Translations under genes and position numbers: made by a program
The notes under the pieces: model-generated
The model's database searches: none
What the model saw: the letters and a program-made list of their open reading frames with translations, nothing else
What the model was told of the DNA's origin: nothing
Shown: piece after piece, positions 55,320-63,303 of the stretch
Layout: the number at the start of each line of letters is the position of its first letter
Position numbering within the stretch: the first letter of the stretch is position 1
DNA from: Gammaproteobacteria bacterium
GTDB taxonomy: Bacteria > Pseudomonadota > Gammaproteobacteria > Burkholderiales > Burkholderiaceae_C
Length of the DNA stretch: 64,000 nucleotides
NCBI GenBank assembly: GCA_018815325.1
Contig: JAHIYE010000014.1
Location: forward strand, 124,001-188,000
Reading direction: 5' to 3'

Positions 55320-56751
55320 CGGAAATTTTAGTAATAGATTGAATATTGCCAGCGACCACCCCTTCTTTTAGAAGGCGCTTGAGAGAGGCCGGTTCTGGGA
55401 AATGCTTTACGAGCCTAAAGAGGATAACTTTCGTTGGCCGATTGGCCATATTTTCAATCTCGTTGATGCTATAGACGGTGCGTCTGCTGACCATAGCGGC
55501 AATGCTAGCCGCGTCGCTGAGTACCGCGAACTGGTCCACGACACCGAGTGAGGTGACCGCCTGCTCGTCCTCTGATCTGTAGAACAGTAGCACGTCGCCC
55601 GGTCTAATCTGTTTCGAGGCCGCATGGCAAAGGTAGGCCAGCTTGATGGCATTTCCCACGCTTCCTTCGGGTGCAAAGAGTTGAGATTGAAGCGCCTGAT
55701 AATCAGGGAAAAGTATCCGGTGGAATTCCTGCTGGATCGGTACTAGGAACTTCTGGATTTGAGGTCCAGCTTGATAGTGGGGGTAGAAGCGTCGGACATA
55801 TTCGAGTGCGGAGAGTCCTTCCGTATCTGGGTCGTTGACGGGGTGCCGCTTCACGAAGACCCGATCCGTTCCATAAGGACCAACGTCCTCGAAGCCGAAA
55901 TCTACAAGTAGGTTCACCAGGTAGGCGTGTTTATCTACGTCTGCGTGAATGAAGATGTGCTCGCAGGCGTTCTCGGTTGCATAGCGGAAGGCGGCCTTCA
56001 GGAAAAGTTCGCCGACCTTGCGCCCTCTCACCCTCTGGCCGACTTTGAACGTGCAGAGCTTCAGCGCCTTGCCGTCAAGGCGCTTTCCCTCATCGGTGAC
56101 CACCTCGTCGGTTTGAACGTCGTAGACGCAGATCGCGCCAAGCACGCCAGTTTCATCCCGATAGACCCAAGCTTTTCTGCTCTCCCTGGCCTTCCTCCGG
56201 AACCAGTCGTCGAATCCGTCGTAACCATCGCGCAGGCTGTCAAAAAACGCGCCTAGTAACTCTGGTGTCAGGCTGTGCAGCGGCACATCGTCGATGTTTG
56301 GCAGTGAAACGTCGAACGGCTGTTGCAGCCGCCGCAGCCAGTCTTCGGCAGTTTGGATGTTGTAGGTTCTGTCACCTAGACCGCGTGCTCGAGCCTTCGT
56401 CAGAAGTCCCTTGTCTTCCGTAACGAGCGCATGTGCAGCGTCACACTCAAGGGCGTACAGAATTTCGTTGTCGCAGGCATCGTTCGGGCACGTCGCCGGG
56501 GTGTTCCAGGGGCATTTGGCGGGGCGTTCCAAAGCCGGGTACCGGCGGACGTGTTCCAAATTTCTTGCACGCCGGTCTAGGTCCGTGTCCCTTTCGAAGT
56601 CTTCTATGCTTGCGGGGTGATAGACCAGCTTGTGGCCGCCGACGAGCGCTAGCCGATGGAAGTTTGCTAGATTGTCACCTAGTACGGCATACGAGTCCTG
56701 TAGCGGGATCAGGACGTTGGTGTCGAGTAGAAGCGTGAGTTGCTTCGGCAC
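55279..56751 (-). CDS. PIN-GNAT-ASCH/EVE three-domain protein
   Basis: A 490-residue protein with three domains in one frame. The N-terminal PIN-like nuclease has LLLDTNVLIPLQ (residues 6-17), EDF and VTEDKGLLTKARARG near 110-124 (acidic Mg site). The middle GNAT acetyltransferase spans ~165-320 with KLCTFKVGQRVRGRKVGELF (acetyl-CoA motif A) and VNLLVDFGFEDVG. The C-terminal ASCH/EVE-like part has GDVLLFYRSEDEQ and RRTVYSINEIENM. GTG 56751 is preceded by GGGAGGAG at 8 bp. It heads a four-gene operon, consistent with a toxin or RNA-modification-type effector. Function is unverified. Confidence 0.75.
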   Translation of the reverse strand: MPKQLTLLLDTNVLIPLQDSYAVLGDNLANFHRLALVGGHKLVYHPASIEDFERDTDLDRRARNLEHVRRYPALERPAKCPWNTPATCPNDACDNEILYALECDAAHALVTEDKGLLTKARARGLGDRTYNIQTAEDWLRRLQQPFDVSLPNIDDVPLHSLTPELLGAFFDSLRDGYDGFDDWFRRKARESRKAWVYRDETGVLGAICVYDVQTDEVVTDEGKRLDGKALKLCTFKVGQRVRGRKVGELFLKAAFRYATENACEHIFIHADVDKHAYLVNLLVDFGFEDVGPYGTDRVFVKRHPVNDPDTEGLSALEYVRRFYPHYQAGPQIQKFLVPIQQEFHRILFPDYQALQSQLFAPEGSVGNAIKLAYLCHAASKQIRPGDVLLFYRSEDEQAVTSLGVVDQFAVLSDAASIAAMVSRRTVYSINEIENMANRPTKVILFRLVKHFPEPASLKRLLKEGVVAGNIQSITKISDEAFSRVLASAGA

Positions 56752-57399
56752 TGATCTCCTCCCTTGAACCCTATGGATATTGGGCTCTCTGCGCTAGGCC
56801 TGCCCCTCGTATTGGATGCATCGCATATGGATACCTCAGAGCAATCCTCCAGAAGGTTAAAGCCGCTGGTCTTGCACGCTAGTGCGTTGTCGGGCTCCGC
56901 TCTTGGAGTTACACCGTCCTGCGTATTTTAGTTTAACAATCTTCTTCGCCTAGGGCCAACGCGGTTTGACCACCAGCAGCCCACGACGAGCTGAACGATC
57001 GGCGGTGAACCATACAAAGGGTCTGTATGACCGCTCCAGGCCAAGTAGCGGTCCCTGATAGGCGACCGGATGAACGGCAACAACCGCTCATTCCGGCCGT
57101 TCATGGAGCGGGCTCGACTGGCTGCTGAGGGTCGAAACCGCCAGTCCAGGTGATGAGTAAGCGGTCGGTGACGCGGCGTCATCAGGGCCACCGAAGCCCT
57201 ATTACTGCTCGTACAGCCGCCATTCGGGCCAACGCCGGGGCCACACCAAATAGTCGCTTCGTGGCAGTCAGCGTGGGGGCGCTTGGAATCACACATCGAC
57301 CGCAATCGCCATAAACCGTGGGCCTACTGGCTGGGGCAGACTTTGTCGGGTCAACTCATCCTTGCGAGTGAGGATGGCAGATCGAAAAAGGGTTGATTT
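56752..57399. other. Non-coding stretch between divergent operons
   Basis: About 650 bp with no convincing gene. A GC-rich region (57020-57250) has several inverted segments (CCGCTCATTCCGG / CCGTTCATGGAGCGG). A minus-strand frame at 56928-57305 has Arg/Ser/Gly-rich composition and is not accepted. Promoters for the two divergent operons must lie here. Confidence 0.4.
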
Positions 57400-57433
57400 G
57401 TGTTATAACAGCACAAATGTGCTTTAATAACAC
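57400..57433. promoter_or_regulatory. 34-bp nested dyad operator before the XRE-TniQ operon
   Basis: Arms GTGTTAT-N3-AGCACA-N2-TGTGCT-N3-ATAACAC form a perfect two-block inverted repeat, ending 2 bp before the ATG at 57436. The downstream gene is an XRE repressor, so negative autoregulation that also covers transcription start and translation is the natural reading. Confidence 0.75.
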
Positions 57434-57435
57434 AA

Positions 57436-57723
57436 ATGCAAATACCTAAATCACAAGGCGAATTAATCCGCACCGTTCGCGGCAAGCGAAGTCAGAGTGA
57501 ATTTGCCAGGACGTTGGGGTGTGACCGGTCCTGCTTGTCACGTTACGAAAACGAATCGCTAGGTGCACCAACGTCGGTGATCAATTTCTGCTTGCAAGCA
57601 ATCGCGCAGGAAATTCCGGAGCAGATCTCCATGGGAATGCCGATTGATGCCGCGATGCGGCACGCGAAGGAAGTGGTGTTCGCGCTGGAGCGCATGAAAA
57701 CTTTAAACCCAGAGCGTGTATAA
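57436..57723 (+). CDS. XRE-family HTH regulator
   Basis: A 95-residue DNA-binding protein. The HTH is LIRTVRGKRSQSEFARTLG then CDRSCLSRYENESLGAPTSVINF (about residues 10-50). The start codon lies directly after the 34-bp dyad, leaving almost no leader. Two bases separate its stop from the TniQ-like gene, so the two form an operon. I infer that it controls the transposition-targeting gene. Confidence 0.85.
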   Translation: MQIPKSQGELIRTVRGKRSQSEFARTLGCDRSCLSRYENESLGAPTSVINFCLQAIAQEIPEQISMGMPIDAAMRHAKEVVFALERMKTLNPERV

Positions 57724-57725
57724 AA

Positions 57726-59168
57726 ATGGGACCGGAAATGATCAGAGTGTCACCCATGGCCGACGAGCTAGCGATTGGGCATGAAGGGCGAATTGCATGG
57801 GTATATGGCGCCACTGAAAAACACGAAATTGACCATCACTTAGGGGCAACGTTGCCGTCAAGTGATGGTCAAAAGCTAGCAAAGCCGTCCAGACTGAGTC
57901 AGTTGGCTGCCCACTCAGAGATATCTTCTACGGAGTACGCTAGAAAACACAGCATGCTCCCCTCTTTTCGAGTGGCTGCCAAGCACGGTGAAGACCTGAC
58001 GCACGGATGTGAGCATGGCGAGAACTTCAGTCGGCGACTCGGTATGTTGACTCAGAAATCAAGTGCATACATCTGTCTGGCGTGTGTAAAGGCAGATCTG
58101 CAAAAAGAACAACTGAGTTGGTACCGCCGCGAACACCACCTCTTTGGCGTAGATTGGTGCCCGACACATGAGGTGGGATTGGTGAAAGTCGGCGTTAAAG
58201 ATCCTTGGCTTTCGATGCCACATCACTGGGTGGGAAGCGAGGAGATTGAAGAACCCTACACATTTGACTTCAACCTAGTGGAATTGGAGTTCCTGAGGCG
58301 CTATGCCGAAATTTCCACCGTTTTGCTTGACCGAGCAATTCCTTTAGATGTTCGATCAGTTGGGTACTTGATAGGCAAGAGAGCTAGGGCCTTAGGTCTT
58401 AGAACGAGCATAAATGGACAGAGGTCAACTATCAGTGATCAGATCTTGCTGAAGGCACCCGCCAAGTGGCTTAAAACCAATTTCAGTTATATCGCAACGA
58501 AAGAAAAATCCGGGTTCGTTAGCAAGATCGATGGGGCTGCAATCTCTCGGACCAAACCTGCCCAAGGGGCTGTGTACGGATTGGTTCTAGCTTCAATCTT
58601 TGACACGGCAATTGAGGCGATTCAGTATTTGGATAACACCGTTCCCTCTGACGTTGTGAACAATGTAAAAACGCCGTTGCGTCGAAATGCTGGCTTTTGG
58701 CACGGGGAATTTTGGGAAATCTATGTGCGACATCAAGGGCTGACAACTAAAATCGCCGAGTCGCTGGGCATGGACAGGAAGACTCTACAGGACAAAATGT
58801 GGAGCCTTGGGATGCCATCGCTTCACAACGTGGGTGCTTCAAAAAGTTGGCGCGCGCTCATCCGTCTGCACAATGGTGAAGGTTTTGGTCGGTCATGTGA
58901 ACTAGAAAACGCAGAGGAGAAAGAAGTGGAGAACCTGCTGCGAAATGTGAGTCCAAGAGTTGTTGCGCTAGCAACTAAACTTTTAGGGATTTCAAGAATA
59001 GAAGTGGCTTCTGCAACCATCAGCGCTAAAGATCAACATTCGAAAGTTGACGCGAAAGTGAAGAACGAGTCGTCCGCACCAAATCAGGAGTTCAATCGAT
59101 TCATTGGTGCAGTTATTGGCGACCAAGGTTCAACCCGGGAAACGGCAGAAGATGTAAATGCGGTCTAG
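57726..59168 (+). CDS. TniQ-like transposition-targeting protein
   Basis: A 480-residue protein. The N-terminal part lacks the standard LPGETLYSL block but has FSRRLGMLTQKSSAYICLACVKADL, then SWYRREHHLFGVDWCPTHEVGL. CxxC...WH/RREHxxxG..WCPxH is the TniQ zinc-finger signature. The rest (GLTTKIAESLGMDRKTLQDKMW) includes a helix-turn-helix. ATG 57726 follows the XRE stop by 2 bp; ATG 57738 is an alternative. It is convergent with the TnsD-like gene, overlapping 4 bp. I infer a divergent TniQ that chooses a target site. Confidence 0.65.
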   Translation: MGPEMIRVSPMADELAIGHEGRIAWVYGATEKHEIDHHLGATLPSSDGQKLAKPSRLSQLAAHSEISSTEYARKHSMLPSFRVAAKHGEDLTHGCEHGENFSRRLGMLTQKSSAYICLACVKADLQKEQLSWYRREHHLFGVDWCPTHEVGLVKVGVKDPWLSMPHHWVGSEEIEEPYTFDFNLVELEFLRRYAEISTVLLDRAIPLDVRSVGYLIGKRARALGLRTSINGQRSTISDQILLKAPAKWLKTNFSYIATKEKSGFVSKIDGAAISRTKPAQGAVYGLVLASIFDTAIEAIQYLDNTVPSDVVNNVKTPLRRNAGFWHGEFWEIYVRHQGLTTKIAESLGMDRKTLQDKMWSLGMPSLHNVGASKSWRALIRLHNGEGFGRSCELENAEEKEVENLLRNVSPRVVALATKLLGISRIEVASATISAKDQHSKVDAKVKNESSAPNQEFNRFIGAVIGDQGSTRETAEDVNAV

Positions 59169-60901
59169 TCTGCAGCTCGACTACGCGTAGCCCTTGCAAT
59201 TGCAGCATGGGTCAAAGGGAGCTGATCCAGGTCACTAAGCCGCGCTTTGAGTTCAGGAATCCTGTTGCATAAATCTGCTAACCGAATTCGACAGCATGGC
59301 CGGGCTAGATATATCGCCAAAGCCGCTGCATCAATGGCTTGTGAAAAAATCGCATCTCTGGTATCCCAGTGGATGTTCGAATTGTTTGACTTCTCTGCTC
59401 GTGGCAATGCTGAGTTAAAGTCTTCAAGCCAGCTTCGGTCATTTCGATACAGCCAGGCAAATTCGGCTGGCAGCAGTTTTCTCAGGAAGTGCCCGGAAAC
59501 TGTATTCAACTTGTTGGCCATTCGTGACCAGGATGCTCTTGACCTTTTTTGGATGTGATCAAATTTGGCTTGGTTCCAATCTGATCGTAAGCCAGGCTCG
59601 GTGCGCAGAAGTAGGGTGATGGTCTGGACAGAGATTCCTGCAGTGCTTGCGACATCTTCCTTTGAACTGCCACGCTTCAACATTTGAATGGCGTTCTTTC
59701 GCCGGGAAAGAGTAAATAATTTCGCCCGCTTTGGGGTGTGAATTCCAGCCTCTGCAGCCCACGCCATGGCGGTGGCGACGGCTACATCAAACAACTGTGC
59801 AGCTGCTGTCACGGATTGGCCATTCCTGACTGCCTCAACAAGTGCCAATTTTTTTGGATCAACCGGTGAGTCGTCAAATGTTGGCGGTGAGTCACTATCT
59901 TCGCGGTATCCATTTCTCGCTAGCAAGGTGGATGGGGCGTCATAGGCATCCTTGAACACTTTCCAGTTGTTGAACAAAGCCAAAATGATGACAAAGTGTC
60001 TGAGGGGGTGGGCAGCGCCACGGTGCTCACCGACCAGACGCACAAACTGATTCAAAAGCGACACATCGGTGCCGCGCAGACTGCTGAGTCCGTGCACGTG
60101 ACTCAAAGGGTGACACACGACTTCCAATAAATGCAGCAACTCCGTTGATTTGAGTCGTCCGCGCGGGCTATAACATCCCAACTCGTGAAGCCGATTTTGG
60201 TAGGTGGTGGCCAATCTGGTTGGCGAAAAGTGAAAACCTGTTGGTAGCGCAGCCAATCCGTACGCGGATTCGGTCAAGCGAAAAACCAGATCCCGTGATT
60301 TTTCGAAGCTTCGTGAGTCTATCCCAGGGGAATGCATCACATCAATTGGTAGGCACCAGTGAAAACGTCCCTCGCCATTAACTTTGAAAAGCGCATAGTG
60401 CAGTGGCTGTTGGTGTTTGATGCATGCCCACGCGCCTGGCCACTGGTGATTCATGTGCCAATAGGCAACTTGGTGATCTTCTTGGTCATCCAACATGCAT
60501 TGAGGACATGCTTTGAGGGGATGGGATGCCCCAAACCTGGATGCCAAAATTCCAAGTCGCCCCTTGAGCGCACCGATGCCGCCATGACGAACTGCGGCCA
60601 CTGCATTGGCTGCCTCTGATTGCGTTCGAAAGGGGAAATAGAACGGCAGCAGCGTGTGTTCGTGGATGATGTGTTCTGCATCACCCAACATTCCCTCAGT
60701 CCGAATCACAAACTCATCAATCCTAGATGGCATGTCATGCATCGAGCCCTGGCGGCCATGACCAAAAAGTTGAAAGCTGGTTTCGGTTGGCAAACTATTG
60801 CCGCTGATATGGTGATGGCGACTTGCTAGGCTATACAGGGTTTCTCCAGGAAGCCACTGAGTGACCTGCGGCAATTGCCAATACTTGGGTTGCTCGTTCA
60901 T
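59165..60901 (-). CDS. tnsD: TnsD/TniQ-family target-selection protein
   Basis: A 578-residue protein with a full TniQ domain: WLPGETLYSLASRHHHISG (residues 17-35), HTLLPFYFPF, RFGASHPLKACPQCML and YWHMNHQWPGAWACIKHQQPL (zinc ligands CxxC..H..CxxH). The C-terminal ~350 residues contain DNA-binding HTH segments (SVTAAAQLFDVAVATAMAWA; KEDVASTAGISVQTITLLL). Length fits TnsD proteins that bind attachment sites. It may recognise the glmS end seen in this window, but that is inferred. Minus strand, 7 bp after the next TniQ gene. Confidence 0.85.
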   Translation of the reverse strand: MNEQPKYWQLPQVTQWLPGETLYSLASRHHHISGNSLPTETSFQLFGHGRQGSMHDMPSRIDEFVIRTEGMLGDAEHIIHEHTLLPFYFPFRTQSEAANAVAAVRHGGIGALKGRLGILASRFGASHPLKACPQCMLDDQEDHQVAYWHMNHQWPGAWACIKHQQPLHYALFKVNGEGRFHWCLPIDVMHSPGIDSRSFEKSRDLVFRLTESAYGLAALPTGFHFSPTRLATTYQNRLHELGCYSPRGRLKSTELLHLLEVVCHPLSHVHGLSSLRGTDVSLLNQFVRLVGEHRGAAHPLRHFVIILALFNNWKVFKDAYDAPSTLLARNGYREDSDSPPTFDDSPVDPKKLALVEAVRNGQSVTAAAQLFDVAVATAMAWAAEAGIHTPKRAKLFTLSRRKNAIQMLKRGSSKEDVASTAGISVQTITLLLRTEPGLRSDWNQAKFDHIQKRSRASWSRMANKLNTVSGHFLRKLLPAEFAWLYRNDRSWLEDFNSALPRAEKSNNSNIHWDTRDAIFSQAIDAAALAIYLARPCCRIRLADLCNRIPELKARLSDLDQLPLTHAAIARATRSRAAD

Positions 60902-60908
60902 GGTGTGT

Positions 60909-61508
60909 TCAGCGCCGCCGCAGAAAAAGGAATCCCCAAGCTGGAGTTGAACTATTTCGCTTGGTGACCCCAGCCATGCAAATCTGTGTTGGCCTGATAC
61001 CGTGAGAGGGGGAATGCATCAAAGGCGAATGATGAATGCGACATATTGTGACCCCAAACAATTGGTGCTCGACGTGCCAAGAAGACGCTCCGTATGTCGC
61101 TGAATCGTGTTCAACACAGTGGGCGCAAGCCTTGAGCGGATGTGAAGCACCAAATCGCGACGCGAGCAAGCACAATTCAGCCTTCAGGCTGGATGGGGAC
61201 CCGGCGATGAGTCGAGCGATCCAGTTCTCGCAATGATCTGCTGAATGAAAGGGCAAATACGCCGAGAGAATGGTGTGGCGCAGAACGGCGGCACGCGGGT
61301 CCTGAAGCTGAAGTCGCTTCGCAAAGCCATCGACATGACCGGTGAACTCGTGATGCAAACCTGCCAGCGGATGAGAAAACAAAAGTCTGCCCGTGGCTGC
61401 TGGCGTCGTGCTTCCGCATACAAAATGAAACCGCGCGGCAAGGTTGTATAGCGTCTCTCCTGGCAGTAGTTCCAGGATGGGCTGCTCAGAAAGGAGTGTT
61501 GGTCCCAT
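60909..61508 (-). CDS. TniQ-family protein, C-terminally truncated
   Basis: A 199-residue paralogue of the TnsD-like protein. It shares LLPGETLYNLAARFHFVCG, RFGASHPLKACAHC and SSWHVEHQLFGVTICRIHHSPL, the complete TniQ zinc-finger signature. After HSPL the sequence becomes unlike any TniQ (SPSHGIRPTQICMAG, ending AWGFLFLRRR) and stops, so a deletion or frameshift near 60990-61030 is likely. It may be a naturally short TniQ, but the ending looks aberrant. It lies between the TnsD-like gene and the unknown 61.5-kb gene on the same strand. Confidence 0.7.
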   Translation of the reverse strand: MGPTLLSEQPILELLPGETLYNLAARFHFVCGSTTPAATGRLLFSHPLAGLHHEFTGHVDGFAKRLQLQDPRAAVLRHTILSAYLPFHSADHCENWIARLIAGSPSSLKAELCLLASRFGASHPLKACAHCVEHDSATYGASSWHVEHQLFGVTICRIHHSPLMHSPSHGIRPTQICMAGVTKRNSSTPAWGFLFLRRR

Positions 61509-61533
61509 CCAAAAACTACATTACAGTGACCCG

Positions 61534-62748
61534 TTAGATGGAGTGGAACCGCTTCAGCAGACGGGAGATGTAAGGTGGCGTGATCTTCAGTCGAGCGGCG
61601 GCCTCTTTCTGTGATAACCCTTGATTGATTAGCTCACGAGCTTCTGATACGAGCTCATGGGTCCGACGTGTCACCTTCATATGCTGGCGTCCGGGGGAAA
61701 GGCGTGAGGCCATGTTTATCCACTCTTCAGCAGCATAAACCCGGTTGTACCAACATGAGATGCACCATTCGTTAGTATCAATATGGCGATGTAGACGCGC
61801 AAGTGCCCTGGCATTACTGAGGCGGTTGAAATTCGAGGGCAACAGTGCTTGAACCTGAGGGTACTGGCCATTTGTAAAGGCTATTCTCAACTCGTCGAAA
61901 AGAGACTTTTCGCTACTGGCGTGAAGTCCCCAAAGAATGCTTGCAATCGACTTCTCCTCGATTTGACTGTCTGTGTGATGCAAATTGAGAAAATCATCTT
62001 TAGACCATTGCAATTCTTTCATCACTCGTCTTCCAAGGCGAGCTGTGGCTGATTGGCGAGAATGCAGTTTTTTATCCACTTCACGAATAAATCCGACTTG
62101 CCTATGCAGCCAACAGCGCGTTGTTCCAGGCATTGAAATCCGAAAGCAGTTTGCGCAACGCCAGCGCGGAAATAGCCCTAAGGCACCCAACCCAAAAATA
62201 GCTAATGCTTCAGCGGTCTCAGGACGACTCGGGCCATGCGCAGACCATTCCGTGACTAGCATTTGATATCCGACGCGTATTAGCAACGCGGGGTCACGCA
62301 ACAGTCGGCCCAGACGGAACCGATATGGGTAGGGAAGCAAAGTTGGCAAAGCGGCCAGCCACGAGCGGCGGAAAAAAGGTTCTGGAACCCTGGGTGAAAA
62401 AATGCAGACTGAAGTATGGTCAAAGTCTTCAACCTTGGCTAATTGGGTCAACTGGTGCACAAATTCAGTCTGCGACGAGCTGCCAAAGTCTCGGTACCCA
62501 GCACCAATGGCTGCTGTGCATGCTGATTCCAATAAATTAAAAGCATAGAAGCATTCAAGACGTGACTCTCCCAGTCCGCGCCCATGGCGCCAATACAAAT
62601 CTGGCGTCAAAAAGCCCCATTCATCAATAATTGACAATCCATCCTGCTTCATTTTGCGGAAGCGGGGCAGAAAACCATCGAGGTGAGCTGATGCACTCAA
62701 AGCCAGCCACCCAAGTGGAAGCATTTGATCAGTTGATTTGTCAATCAT
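61534..62748 (-). CDS. Unknown protein of the Tn7-like module (Cys-rich, C-terminal HTH)
   Basis: About 404 residues from ATG 62748 (a TTG at 62799 is an upstream alternative). Two Cys motifs are seen, RWRCANCFRISMPGTTRCWLH and NEWCISCWY, compatible with zinc binding. The last ~35 residues (INQGLSQKEAAARLKITPPY, then ISRLLKRF) form a clear HTH. The middle is helical without a known signature. It is transcribed with the two TniQ-type genes and divergently from the excisionase-like gene. It may be a TniQ-associated targeting or regulatory protein; no family name is claimed. Confidence 0.6.
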   Translation of the reverse strand: MIDKSTDQMLPLGWLALSASAHLDGFLPRFRKMKQDGLSIIDEWGFLTPDLYWRHGRGLGESRLECFYAFNLLESACTAAIGAGYRDFGSSSQTEFVHQLTQLAKVEDFDHTSVCIFSPRVPEPFFRRSWLAALPTLLPYPYRFRLGRLLRDPALLIRVGYQMLVTEWSAHGPSRPETAEALAIFGLGALGLFPRWRCANCFRISMPGTTRCWLHRQVGFIREVDKKLHSRQSATARLGRRVMKELQWSKDDFLNLHHTDSQIEEKSIASILWGLHASSEKSLFDELRIAFTNGQYPQVQALLPSNFNRLSNARALARLHRHIDTNEWCISCWYNRVYAAEEWINMASRLSPGRQHMKVTRRTHELVSEARELINQGLSQKEAAARLKITPPYISRLLKRFHSI

Positions 62749-62876
62749 GTCTGCAACTTTAACCACAGAGTTGTGTGAACGCGCAGAGTTTCCAGCCAAG
62801 TTTCAGGGTCGTTTTATGTTCGGCCTAAAAGCTGATTAAGCTTGCGCTCAGTTGCATCAATTTTCCACACAAAACA

Positions 62877-63074
62877 ATGAACAAGCTCATGTCTGCATTT
62901 GAGGTTGCAACCTATTTGGGCATATCAAAGCGCAGCCTGGAAAGCCTACTGGCGCGCGGCGACGGCCCACGGTTCATCAAGATTGGAAATCTACGCAGGT
63001 GGCAGCAGGAGGAGTTGGTCCATTGGACTCTGCAAAAAATGGAAGAGAGGCCCATGGAGGGTGCACCTTCCTAA
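62877..63074 (+). CDS. Excisionase-like (AlpA/MerR-type HTH) protein
   Basis: A 65-residue DNA-binding protein: SAFEVATYLGISKRSLESLLARGDGPRFIKIGNLRRWQQEELVHW, the standard winged-helix of excisionase/AlpA-type proteins. ATG 62877 is the first ATG; a second follows at residue 4. It is divergent from the 61.5-kb gene and upstream of the tnsA-like gene. A regulator of the tns operon is the likely role. Confidence 0.8.
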   Translation: MNKLMSAFEVATYLGISKRSLESLLARGDGPRFIKIGNLRRWQQEELVHWTLQKMEERPMEGAPS

Positions 63075-63171
63075 CTTGCACTTAGAACCAGTCGACACAC
63101 CATATAGAAAACGTCGCTGTAACCAATTCAGGAGGCCAATCACCCAGAAGAAATGAACTCTACAACGAAAA

Positions 63172-63193
63172 ACGCCAACCTCTCGGTTGGCGT
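63172..63193 (-). terminator. Hairpin with T-run on the minus strand
   Basis: Stem ACGCCAACC (63172-63180), loop TCTC and arm GGTTGGCGT (63185-63193). On the minus strand the hairpin is followed by TTTTTCG, making a good rho-independent terminator for leftward transcripts. No minus-strand gene is seen upstream within the window, so it may protect the 61.5-kb operon promoter region or act on an antisense RNA. Confidence 0.55.
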
Positions 63194-63303
63194 CAATCGA
63201 CTTTCAGCACATAGCCTTAAGCATGGTGGTACATGTATTTTGTGGCGAGTTGTGCGGGAAGTCAAGGGGGTAACTTTGTGCAAAACACTTTGACATCAAA
63301 ACC

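Noticed and set aside
56928-57305. 125-codon minus-strand frame in the gap before the XRE gene
   Set aside because: Arg/Ser/Gly-rich composition and inverted-repeat-rich DNA suggest non-coding sequence.
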